Assembly (NCBI RefSeq): GCF_039621805.1
Contig: NZ_CP155073.1
Span: 496,001 to 560,000 of the forward strand
Reading direction: 5' to 3'
Length of the DNA stretch: 64,000 nt
From: Paraburkholderia sp. PREW-6R
GTDB lineage: Bacteria; Pseudomonadota; Gammaproteobacteria; Burkholderiales; Burkholderiaceae
Shown one piece after another: positions 57,571-64,000 of the stretch. The notes under the pieces are model-generated. The model was not told the origin of the DNA. It ran no database searches and saw only the letters and a program-made list of their open reading frames with translations. A program made the translations under genes and the position numbers. Every line of letters begins with the position of its first letter. Position 1 is the stretch's first letter.

Positions 57571-58782
57571 TCAGGCGGCGCGCCTGTCGGCAACTGGCGA
57601 CTGTGCCTGCTCTGCACGGTGATTCGGGCGACGGTATAACCCCGCAATCACATCCGCCTGCGTGACCGTGCCGGCGAGTTGGCCGGTCTCGTGGTTCAGC
57701 ACAGGAATGTGGTGATGTCCGTGCTCGGCGAACAGCGGCACGAGTTCGGCAAGCGGTGTGTCGGTTCGGACTGTGCGAACCTGCGCTGTCATCAACGTGG
57801 CGACCGTGGGCTCGCTGCGGCTACGACCGCGAGTCATGGAGTGCCACAGGCGCACGAATCCACCGCGTCGTTCGCTGCCGCCGAGATCGGCGCGCGTGAC
57901 GATGCCAATCACTTGCTGCGTGAGATCCGTCACCGGCAACGCTTTGACGCCATGTCGCTGCAACATCTGCGCCGCTGTTGAGGCTGGCATCGTTGCGCCG
58001 ACGGAGATCATGTTGCGCGACATGATGTCTGCGCAGGTGAGTTCATCGAAACTGCGCGCGTAGGTTTGGAGTTGCAATGCACGCAGGAGCGCTTCGAGGT
58101 CGTCTGGCGCAACGTCGAGCCATTCCGTGCGACTGCTGAGCACCGCGTCGAGATCAGCGCGCGTGAAGGCTGCGCGTGCATCAGGGGCGAAATGGCTGGC
58201 GTTTGCGCCGTTGGTGCTGTTGATGCTGCCTGCGGTTCGCGCGGTGTGTGGATAGCGGTGGCCCGTCAGCGCGTGATAAACGATTGCAGACCCCAGCAGC
58301 GCGACTGATTGAAGCGCAATCGGCGCCAGGACGAAGCGGTAGCCGAGCGCATGCACGGTGGGTCCGCCGAGCACGGCTGTCAACGCGACCGCGCCCGAGG
58401 GCGGATGCACACAGCGCAGCGCGAACATCGCGCAGATGGCCGCCGCGACAGCGACAGCCGCCGCCTGCAGCGGATCATGAATCCAGCTGGCACAGGCGAC
58501 CCCGAGCGTCGCCGACACAACGTTTCCGCCGATGATCGACCACGGTTGGGCCAGTGGACTCGCCGGCACGGCGAACAGCAACACGGCCGAGGCGCCCATC
58601 GGCGCGACCAGCATTGGGATATTGGCGCCGGGGCCTGACAGCACATGCGTGACGGCGCCGGTGAACGCGATGCCGAGCAGCGCGCCGAAGCACGAGCGCA
58701 TGCGCTCCCGCCATGGAAGTGCGGCAGGGGCGGGGGCGGGGAGGAGGCGGGTCAACCAGCGAAGGGCAGCAGAACAGGGCAA
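57571..58782 (-). CDS. HPP-family membrane protein with two CBS domains
   Basis: The N-terminal half is an integral-membrane HPP domain with the signature CVHPPSGAVALTAVLGGP and several hydrophobic helices. The C-terminal half has a CBS pair (ADIMSRNMISVGATMPASTAAQML...VIGIVTRADL; VATLMTAQVRTVRTDTPLAELVPLF...LAGTVTQADVI), which usually binds adenine nucleotides. Related HPP proteins have been linked to nitrite transport, but the substrate here is unknown. The first start codon in frame is TTG 58782 (403 residues); ATG 58701 is the alternative. The gene is upstream of the interrupted marR and has a palindromic promoter region. Confidence 0.85.
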   Translation of the reverse strand: MPCSAALRWLTRLLPAPAPAALPWRERMRSCFGALLGIAFTGAVTHVLSGPGANIPMLVAPMGASAVLLFAVPASPLAQPWSIIGGNVVSATLGVACASWIHDPLQAAAVAVAAAICAMFALRCVHPPSGAVALTAVLGGPTVHALGYRFVLAPIALQSVALLGSAIVYHALTGHRYPHTARTAGSINSTNGANASHFAPDARAAFTRADLDAVLSSRTEWLDVAPDDLEALLRALQLQTYARSFDELTCADIMSRNMISVGATMPASTAAQMLQRHGVKALPVTDLTQQVIGIVTRADLGGSERRGGFVRLWHSMTRGRSRSEPTVATLMTAQVRTVRTDTPLAELVPLFAEHGHHHIPVLNHETGQLAGTVTQADVIAGLYRRPNHRAEQAQSPVADRRAA

Positions 58783-59126
58783 TGTTTTTGGCGCTTGAAG
58801 CGGTGGTAAAGAGCAGGCGTGACGGCGCGGAGCATGGCCGCGCAGCGACGTGAGCGGAAATTATATGTGATTGTGATATAAATTGCCGGCGGTGGATGCG
58901 GTGGCCGGCCACGTGCGGGGGCCAAGCCAAGGTCGGCCATTGACTCAAACACTTCCGCTGCCGGACCGAGTTTTAGCCGATCTGCGAGCAAGGCGTTGCT
59001 TCAGGATATTTTGACCAGGGCCGTGCTGAGTTCGCCGTCAAAGGCGGAGGCTGTGCGCGACGTTGATGCTCGCGACCAGTCGCCTGGTACAGCGCCATGA
59101 TGAAATGGGCAGAAAGGAAGGGGCAA
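58783..59126. other. Gap between the HPP gene and the tRNA-Lys terminator
   Basis: It holds the palindrome and -10 box at 58860-58881, described separately. The rest shows no gene, and the short open frames read through it lack ribosome-binding sites. Confidence 0.5.
58860..58881 (-). promoter_or_regulatory. Palindrome overlapping the -10 box of the HPP gene
   Basis: TTATAT (58861-58866) and ATATAA (58876-58881) form a perfect inverted repeat with a 9-bp spacer in the only AT-rich stretch of the gap. On the minus strand TATAAT lies at 58865-58860, a perfect -10 box, with no good -35. It sits about 80 bases before the HPP gene. MarR proteins bind AT-rich palindromes of this size, so the neighbouring marR is a candidate regulator. 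Confidence 0.5.
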
Positions 59127-59158
59127 AAGAAAAAGGGCTCAGCTTGCGCTGAGCCCTT
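59127..59158 (-). terminator. Terminator downstream of tRNA-Lys
   Basis: On the minus strand an 11-bp perfect stem (59158-59148 with 59143-59133) with a 4-base loop is followed by a T-rich tail, 8 bases after the tRNA 3' end. Confidence 0.9.
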
Positions 59159-59166
59159 CGTATCTT

Positions 59167-59242
59167 TGGTAGGCCGTACGGGATTCGAACCTGTGACCAA
59201 CGGATTAAAAGTCCGCTGCTCTACCAGCTGAGCTAACGACCC
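59167..59242 (-). tRNA. tRNA-Lys (anticodon UUU)
   Basis: The 76-base minus-strand sequence begins GGGTCGTTAGCTCAGC and ends in an encoded CCA. It folds as a full cloverleaf: acceptor GGGTCGT, D arm with AGCTCAGCTGGTAGAGC, anticodon arm CGGACTTTTAATCCG with UUU at 59209-59207, and T arm GGTTCGAATCC. No integrase or att-like repeat is next to it. Confidence 0.98.
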
Positions 59243-59325
59243 AAAAGAGAAGCAAAATTATAGCGAGCGACCCACCGGGTGTCAACCCGTTGCGCTCATC
59301 ACAACGTTCGACACTTCAGATAGTG

Positions 59326-59351
59326 AAAAGCCCGGGCATCGCTACCCGGGC
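59326..59351 (-). terminator. Terminator after cpoB (end of the tol-pal operon)
   Basis: On the minus strand a 7-bp GC stem (59351-59345 with 59336-59330) with an 8-base loop is followed by four T. It lies 115 bp after the cpoB stop and before the tRNA gene. Confidence 0.75.
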
Positions 59352-59466
59352 CTTCCAGCGAGAGGCGCGCGTGACTATGACGTCGGACACTGCGCGTTAC
59401 TGCCTGCGTTGCCTACTGCACAACTACACGACGCCATCCGGCGTCTGACAACCCTGTCTGATCAAA

Positions 59467-60225
59467 TCACTTGATCTGCGACAGTTTGCTCTGCGCTGTC
59501 TGCGCGACGTCCGAGCCACTGTATTGCGCGACAATCTGCTCAAGCGTCTTCTTGGCCGCAGCCTTCTGACCTTGTTCAAGCTGATTGTTGGCAATCGCCA
59601 GCAGCGCCTCCGGCGCCCGCGGATGCTGCGGATACTTCGTCACCACACCTTGCCAGGTGGCCGTCGAACCCTTGTAGTCGCGCAGCGCATACAGCGCGTT
59701 GCCGAGCCAGTACTGCGCAGTCGGCTGATAGGGGCTGTTCGGATACTTGGAGATGAAAGCGCGGAAAGAAGCCGCTGCGTTCTTGAAGTCGCCGTTGCGG
59801 AATTGCTGAGAAGCCGCATTGAACGAATCGGTCTCACCCGGCTGCACCTCACCCTGGACGCCGTCCACCGTCTGTTGCTGCGGCTCGAATTTCTTCAGGC
59901 GCGTGTCCAGATCGGTGTAGTAGTCCTTCTGCTGTTTCTGCAGCGTGGAGAGCTGGTTGCCCATGTCCTCGTTCTGTCCACGCAACGTTGCGACCTGCTG
60001 GTTCAACTGGTCGATACGGTTGGACTGATCGAGGATCGTGCGCTGCGCAGCCGAAAGCTGGCTCGACAGGCTATCGGTCTTCGAACGCAGATCGAGAATG
60101 GCCTGGCGGGCCTGATCGTCGTCGAAGATGCCCGCGTGCGCGGGCACAGCCGCGAAGGCCGTGCCCGCGACGCAGGCCGCTGCGGCGAACCGCAGCCAGG
60201 AGAAACGAAGCGTCATTCGGCTCAT
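59467..60225 (-). CDS. cpoB: Tol-Pal system protein CpoB (YbgF)
   Basis: CpoB is a periplasmic protein that binds TolA and coordinates peptidoglycan synthesis with outer-membrane constriction. The ~252-residue protein has a signal peptide ending in AVPAHA. A coiled coil follows (about residues 40-100, heptad-like LRSKTDSLSSQLSAAQRTI onward), then C-terminal TPR repeats (FNAASQQFRNGDFKNAAASF, PTAQYWLGNALYALRDY). It is the last gene of the tol-pal operon, 11 bp after pal. A GTG at 60228 and an ATG at 60213 are alternative starts. Confidence 0.95.
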   Translation of the reverse strand: MSRMTLRFSWLRFAAAACVAGTAFAAVPAHAGIFDDDQARQAILDLRSKTDSLSSQLSAAQRTILDQSNRIDQLNQQVATLRGQNEDMGNQLSTLQKQQKDYYTDLDTRLKKFEPQQQTVDGVQGEVQPGETDSFNAASQQFRNGDFKNAAASFRAFISKYPNSPYQPTAQYWLGNALYALRDYKGSTATWQGVVTKYPQHPRAPEALLAIANNQLEQGQKAAAKKTLEQIVAQYSGSDVAQTAQSKLSQIK

Positions 60226-60236
60226 CACTCAGTCAC

Positions 60237-60746
60237 TTACTGTTGATACACGAGGTCGGCGCGGCGGTTCTGTGCCCACGACGATTCGTCATGACCGTCA
60301 GCTTGCGGCTTTTCCTTGCCGAGGCTCACGGCTTCCATTTGCGAGTCGGGCACGCCCATCAGCGACAGCGAACGACGCACGGCTTCCGCACGCTTCTGGC
60401 CAAGTGCGAGGTTGTATTCGCTGGTGCCGCGTTCGTCGGTGTTGCCCTGGATCAGGACGTGACGTTGCGGATGGCTCTTCAGGTATTGCGCGTGTTGCTG
60501 CAGCAGCGACTGATAGTCGTCCTTGACCGAATAGCTGTCGAAGTCGAAGTAAATGCTGCGCTTCGCGAGCGGGCTGTTCGGATCGTTCAACGGATCGACG
60601 TTCACTCGCGCGACATCGTTCGGGTTCGGCTGCGTGGAAACTGTGCCGCCCTTGTTGGCGTTTTCATCGAGCTTGACGCCCGAGTGACATGCGGCCAGCG
60701 CACCGACCATCAAAACTGCAAATGCGATACGAAACTTGGACATCAT
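60237..60746 (-). CDS. pal: Peptidoglycan-associated lipoprotein Pal
   Basis: Pal is an outer-membrane lipoprotein that binds peptidoglycan and TolB. The 169-residue protein has a lipobox LAAC with the lipidated C20. The OmpA-like domain has SIYFDFDSYSVKDDY, GNTDERGTSEYNLALGQ and SLGKEKPQADGHDESSWAQNRR. It lies 32 bp after tolB and before cpoB in the usual order. Confidence 0.98.
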   Translation of the reverse strand: MMSKFRIAFAVLMVGALAACHSGVKLDENANKGGTVSTQPNPNDVARVNVDPLNDPNSPLAKRSIYFDFDSYSVKDDYQSLLQQHAQYLKSHPQRHVLIQGNTDERGTSEYNLALGQKRAEAVRRSLSLMGVPDSQMEAVSLGKEKPQADGHDESSWAQNRRADLVYQQ

Positions 60747-60778
60747 TTGGTTACTCTCCTTGTGTTATTGCATCAACG

Positions 60779-62071
60779 TTATTGCATAAACGGGCCCCAG
60801 GACGGCTCGCGAACGCTGCCGCCCTGAACGGACAGGACCTGCCGGGTACGACCATCGGTCGATACTGCGGCCAACACGCCACGGCCGTTCACCTGAGTGG
60901 CGTAAAGAATGTACTGACCGTTCGCCGCGAAGCTCGGCGATTCGTCATGTGTCGTGTCCGTCAGGCCCGTGGCAGTGTTGCCTTGCAGGTCCTGGATATA
61001 CAGCTTGAACCCGCCGCCGACGCGCGAGATATACGCAAGCTGTTTGCCGTCCGGGCTCACGCGCGGACTCGTGTTGTAGCTGCCCGTAAACGTGACGCGT
61101 TGTGCGGCGCCGGCACTTTCGCCTTGGGCCGACATTTTGTAGATCTGCGGTTGACCGCCACGGTCACTGGTGAAGTAGATCGACTGGCCGTCAGGCGAGA
61201 AGCACGGCTCGGTATCGATCGAGCTGCCTTGCGTGAGACGGCGCAGGCCGCTGCCGTCTGCATTGACGGCGAAAATCTGTGTGTTGCCGGTGCGCGAAAG
61301 CGCGACCGCCAGCGTGCGTCCATCCGGCGACCACGCCGGCGCGCTGTTGTTACCCTTCTGGTCCGAAATGACGATGCGGCGCCCCGTAGGCAGATCGTGA
61401 ATGTAGACGATCGGCTTCTTCTTTTCGAACGACACGTACGCGACCTTCGTGCCGTCTGGCGACCATGCCGGCGAGATGATCGGCTCGGGGCTCGAGAGCG
61501 CGATGTGCGCGTCCTGGCCATCCGAATCGGAGATCTGCAACTGGTAACGACCGCCCGTCTTGATCACGTACGACAGACGCGTAGCGAACACGCCGCGCCC
61601 GCCCAACAACTTCGCGTAGATGTAGTCCGCGACCTTATGCGCGCTCATGCGCAGGCCGCTTTCCGGGCTCACCAGCACGAGGCCGCCGAGGCTTTCGCCC
61701 TTGACGGTGTCGTAGAGTTTGAAACGCACTTCGTACTGGCCGTTCGGCAAACGGTTCACGCTGCCCGACACGAATGCGTTGGCGCCCTTGGCTTTCCAGC
61801 TGCCGAGGTCGACGGAATCGGTCTCGGAAACCGGCGTGCTGCCCGCGTCGATATTCGTGAATTTGCCGCTGCGCTGCAGATCCTGGCGCACGATCGTGCT
61901 GACCTGTTGCGGGGAATTCGCCTCGTTGGCGAAGTTCGCCGTGGCGATCGGAAACTGGGTGGACCCGACGCCCGTCACGAGGACGTTGAGTTGAGCGTGG
62001 GCGGCGCCGCCAACGGCAATCAGGCACGACGCTACAAGTGTCCGCAGGCCTAGCTTGGTCATCAAACTCAT
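60779..62071 (-). CDS. tolB: Tol-Pal system periplasmic protein TolB
   Basis: TolB binds Pal and is displaced by TolA during energised cell-envelope constriction. The 430-residue protein has a signal peptide ([15 protein letters not shown], cleaved before QLNV). The TolB N-terminal domain leads into a beta-propeller with repeated blades marked by SPDG ([61 protein letters not shown]). The start is ATG 62071; the frame extends to 62107 without support. The 138-bp gap from tolA suggests a possible extra promoter. Confidence 0.97.
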   Translation of the reverse strand: MSLMTKLGLRTLVASCLIAVGGAAHAQLNVLVTGVGSTQFPIATANFANEANSPQQVSTIVRQDLQRSGKFTNIDAGSTPVSETDSVDLGSWKAKGANAFVSGSVNRLPNGQYEVRFKLYDTVKGESLGGLVLVSPESGLRMSAHKVADYIYAKLLGGRGVFATRLSYVIKTGGRYQLQISDSDGQDAHIALSSPEPIISPAWSPDGTKVAYVSFEKKKPIVYIHDLPTGRRIVISDQKGNNSAPAWSPDGRTLAVALSRTGNTQIFAVNADGSGLRRLTQGSSIDTEPCFSPDGQSIYFTSDRGGQPQIYKMSAQGESAGAAQRVTFTGSYNTSPRVSPDGKQLAYISRVGGGFKLYIQDLQGNTATGLTDTTHDESPSFAANGQYILYATQVNGRGVLAAVSTDGRTRQVLSVQGGSVREPSWGPFMQ

Positions 62072-62209
62072 GCTGTATGGATTCCCCAAAAACGGTTTTA
62101 CTAACACTTCACGACAGCAGACAGACCCGAAAAGCCCTCATTCGTTCCCGAGCGCGCCCCTCCGGGGAGCGCACCGCGTCCGCTGTCGACGGACTGTCAA
62201 ACTGCTGGA

Positions 62210-63229
62210 TCAACTTGCCGGCCGCAACGTAATAAGGAAGCTGGTCGGTGTCTTGCCGTTGATGTCCTGAGGCATCGGATCGGTACGCTGGACGGCGCGC
62301 AATGCAGCGTCGTCCCATGCTGCGTTGCCGCTGCTGCGCGAGATCGTCGCACCGAGCAGGGTGCCCGTTGGCGAACAGCGCACGGAAACCACAGTTTCCA
62401 GGCCGCTCGTTTCGCCACCCCACGTGATGTTCGGACGCACTGCGCGGCGTACCTTGTCCGAGTATCCGGCGGACGCCGCCGTGCCACCCGACCCGCTACC
62501 CGTACCATTCTTGCCGAGGCCGTCACTGCTGGAACTGGTGCCGCCGGCCGAGCCCTGCATCATCTGCGCAAGACGCGCGCGACGCTCTGTGTCGAGCTTC
62601 TTCGCTTGCGCCGCAGCGTCCGCTTGCGCCTTGGCTTTCGCGGCCTTCTGCGCGTCAGCTTTCTTTTGCGCTTCGGCCTGAGCCTGCTTCTGTTGCTCCT
62701 GCTGCTGCTCTTCCTTCAGTTGCTGCTGCTTCTGCTGCTCGGCGAGTTGCTGCTGCTTCTGCTTTTCAGCCTGCTGTTGCTGCTGTTTCTGCTTCGCCGC
62801 CGCGGCCTTCTGCGCCGCAAGCTGTGCCGCCTGCTCAGCAGCGAGTTGCTGCTGACGCTTCGCTTCGGCTTCCTGCTGGGCCAGCAGTTTCTGTTGACGC
62901 TGCTGTTCAAGCAGCTGCGCCTCGCGCGCCGCTTCCTGTTGCTGGCGCTTCTTTTCCTGCAACGCGATGTCGGCCTGCTCGTCACGAACCGGCGGGGCAG
63001 GGGCAACCGGAACCTGTGGCGCGGGCGGCGGCGGATGCGGAATTGCCGTGTCGGGCACTTCGGTCCACAGTTCGGCTTCCTCGCCTTCCGGCGTGCTGTT
63101 TTGCCACTGAATCCCGTGATAGAGGAAGAACCCGAGCAGCACGTGCATCACCAGCGCGAACGCAAAGGCTCGCCCGGTGCCGCGTTCACGCGGTGGCTGA
63201 AGCGGGTAGTCGGAATTCTTGCGGATCAT
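62210..63229 (-). CDS. tolA: Tol-Pal system protein TolA
   Basis: TolA spans the periplasm and links the TolQR motor to TolB-Pal. The 339-residue protein has a membrane helix at about residues 23-39 (FAFALVMHVLLGFFLYH). A Pro-rich stretch and a long Gln/Lys/Ala helix follow (about 75-220, including several runs of four or five Gln). The TonB-like C-terminal domain has VSVRCSPTGTLLGATISRSSGNAAWDDAALRAV. It overlaps tolR by 4 bp. Confidence 0.95.
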   Translation of the reverse strand: MIRKNSDYPLQPPRERGTGRAFAFALVMHVLLGFFLYHGIQWQNSTPEGEEAELWTEVPDTAIPHPPPPAPQVPVAPAPPVRDEQADIALQEKKRQQQEAAREAQLLEQQRQQKLLAQQEAEAKRQQQLAAEQAAQLAAQKAAAAKQKQQQQQAEKQKQQQLAEQQKQQQLKEEQQQEQQKQAQAEAQKKADAQKAAKAKAQADAAAQAKKLDTERRARLAQMMQGSAGGTSSSSDGLGKNGTGSGSGGTAASAGYSDKVRRAVRPNITWGGETSGLETVVSVRCSPTGTLLGATISRSSGNAAWDDAALRAVQRTDPMPQDINGKTPTSFLITLRPAS

Positions 63230-63672
63230 TGCGATTTGACGAGCAATCCAACGCGCTTGACGCCGCGAGCTTTCAGCTCGGACATCACGTTCATGACAGC
63301 TTCGTACTTCACGGTTTTGTCGGCGGCGATCACGACGGGCTGGTCGGGATGCGATTGCGCACGGTCGGCGATAAAGCCGTTCAGGTCCGCCTTCGTCATG
63401 TTTTCCTGCTGCTGCGCGCCGGAATCGTCCTTGTACTTGACGCTCATGTTGCCGTCCGCGCGAATGTTCACGATCACGGGCGGCGTTTGTTGTTGCGGCG
63501 CGGCGCCGCCGACGGTCGGCAGATTGACGATCGACGGTGCGACGAGCGGTGCGGTCACCATGAAGATCACGAGCAGCACGAGCATTACGTCGATGTACGG
63601 CACGACGTTGATGTCAGCCATCGCGCGACGCGAGCGGCCGCCGCGCATGCTGGAGGAACGGGAGCCTGGCAT
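63226..63672 (-). CDS. tolR: Tol-Pal system protein TolR (ExbD family)
   Basis: TolR with TolQ forms the proton-driven motor of the Tol system. The 148-residue protein starts at 63672 (MPGSRSSSMRGGR). Its single membrane helix carries the proton-path Asp (D28 in VPYIDVMLVLLVIFMV), and a periplasmic ExbD domain follows (VVIAADKTVKYEAVMNVMSELKARGVKRVGLL). It is 10 bp after tolQ and overlaps tolA by 4 bp. Confidence 0.97.
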   Translation of the reverse strand: MPGSRSSSMRGGRSRRAMADINVVPYIDVMLVLLVIFMVTAPLVAPSIVNLPTVGGAAPQQQTPPVIVNIRADGNMSVKYKDDSGAQQQENMTKADLNGFIADRAQSHPDQPVVIAADKTVKYEAVMNVMSELKARGVKRVGLLVKSQ

Positions 63673-63682
63673 CGGGGACTCC

Positions 63683-64000
63683 TTACTGTGCCTGGCGCTG
63701 CAGGATATTCGAGAACTCTTCGATGAAGGTCTCGAAACGGATCGCCAGACGGTCGATGTCATGCGCGTAGCGGTTGTACGCCACCACTGCCGGAATCGCC
63801 GCGAACAGGCCGATGGCGGTAGCGGTCAGCGCCTCCGCAATGCCGGGTGCGACGTTCGCGAGCGTAGCCTGTTGGACGTTGGCGAGGCCGCGGAACGCAT
63901 TCATGATCCCCCACACCGTCCCGAAGAGACCAATGTACGGGCTGACCGAACCGACCGACGCGAGAAACGCCAGGTTCGCTTCGAGTACGTCCATTTCGCG
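63683..64000 (-). CDS. tolQ: Tol-Pal system protein TolQ (ExbB family, 5' end cut by window edge)
   Basis: The last 106 codons are present. They include two membrane helices and the conserved block [21 protein letters not shown] and [28 protein letters not shown], which are diagnostic of TolQ/ExbB. TolQ is the pentameric part of the motor with TolR. The start codon lies beyond position 64000. Confidence 0.97.
   Translation of the reverse strand, partial: REMDVLEANLAFLASVGSVSPYIGLFGTVWGIMNAFRGLANVQQATLANVAPGIAEALTATAIGLFAAIPAVVAYNRYAHDIDRLAIRFETFIEEFSNILQRQAQ

Noticed and set aside
59167..59242. tRNA-Lys considered as an integration site
   Set aside because: No integrase gene, partial tRNA copy or composition change is visible on either side; the flanks are an ordinary terminator and the tol-pal operon.

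Overview
The window is a 64 kb piece of a GC-rich chromosome from a betaproteobacterium, most likely a member of Burkholderiaceae close to Paraburkholderia or Burkholderia. I base this on the gene orders (queA-tgt-yajC-secD; grpE-thioredoxin-dnaK-dnaJ; panB-deoxynucleoside kinase-folK-pcnB; tolQRAB-pal-cpoB), on the protein sequences, and on the dense packing of housekeeping genes. There is no insertion sequence, prophage, CRISPR array or obvious genomic island. Almost everything is core genome, so the interest lies in regulatory DNA, small ORFs, repeats and lineage-specific insertions inside conserved proteins.

Layout. 1-4404 (minus): queA, tgt, yajC, secD (secD runs off the left edge). 4554-6986 (plus): recG. 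7090-10863 (plus): a peroxide-defence block with oxyR, a small ORF, a catalase, a second small ORF and dps. 11133-11996 (plus): ubiA. 12109-19188 (minus): a GlcD-like FAD oxidase, glcD, glcE, glcF, then yggS and proC. 19401-19946 (plus): cobalamin adenosyltransferase. 20056-28415 (minus): yhdP, a nitrilase-family amidase, tldD and aroG. Between tldD and aroG lie a promoter, a 22-residue leader peptide with seven consecutive aromatic residues, and a terminator, which together form an attenuator. 28623-31430 (plus): glnE. 31632-34273 (minus): recN and nadK, with a minisatellite at the recN stop codon. 34487-37193 (plus): hrcA, hemH and an Hsp15-like S4 protein. A small exported ORF lies opposite the end of the last of these.

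37707-44420 (plus): grpE, a thioredoxin-like gene, dnaK, dnaJ and a pabB-pabC fusion. A near-consensus sigma-32 promoter and a 12-bp inverted repeat precede grpE. 44454-50815 (minus): panB, a deoxynucleoside kinase, folK, pcnB, a HAD phosphatase, hda and an AI-2E-family membrane protein. 50913-51980 (plus): purM. 52034-55159 (minus): miaA and mutL. 55354-56028 (plus): a DedA protein. 56374-58782 (minus): a small membrane protein, a MarR regulator interrupted by an in-frame TAG, and an HPP/CBS membrane protein. 59167-59242 (minus): tRNA-Lys(UUU). 59467-64000 (minus): cpoB, pal, tolB, tolA, tolR and tolQ (tolQ runs off the right edge).

How the genes work together. The main groups are envelope functions (SecD/YajC, Tol-Pal, YhdP, DedA), genome maintenance (RecG, RecN, MutL, Hda), protein folding (GrpE-DnaK-DnaJ with HrcA and Hsp15), oxidative stress (OxyR, catalase, Dps), glycolate/2-hydroxyacid oxidation, and cofactor or nucleotide supply (UbiA, HemH, NadK, PabBC, FolK, PanB, PurM). 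The strongest item for follow-up is the aroG leader: its control codons are F-Y-F-Y-F-F-W, so entry into the shikimate pathway appears to be controlled by the charging of all three aromatic tRNAs. Coordinates of short motifs were counted by eye and should be good to within about one base.
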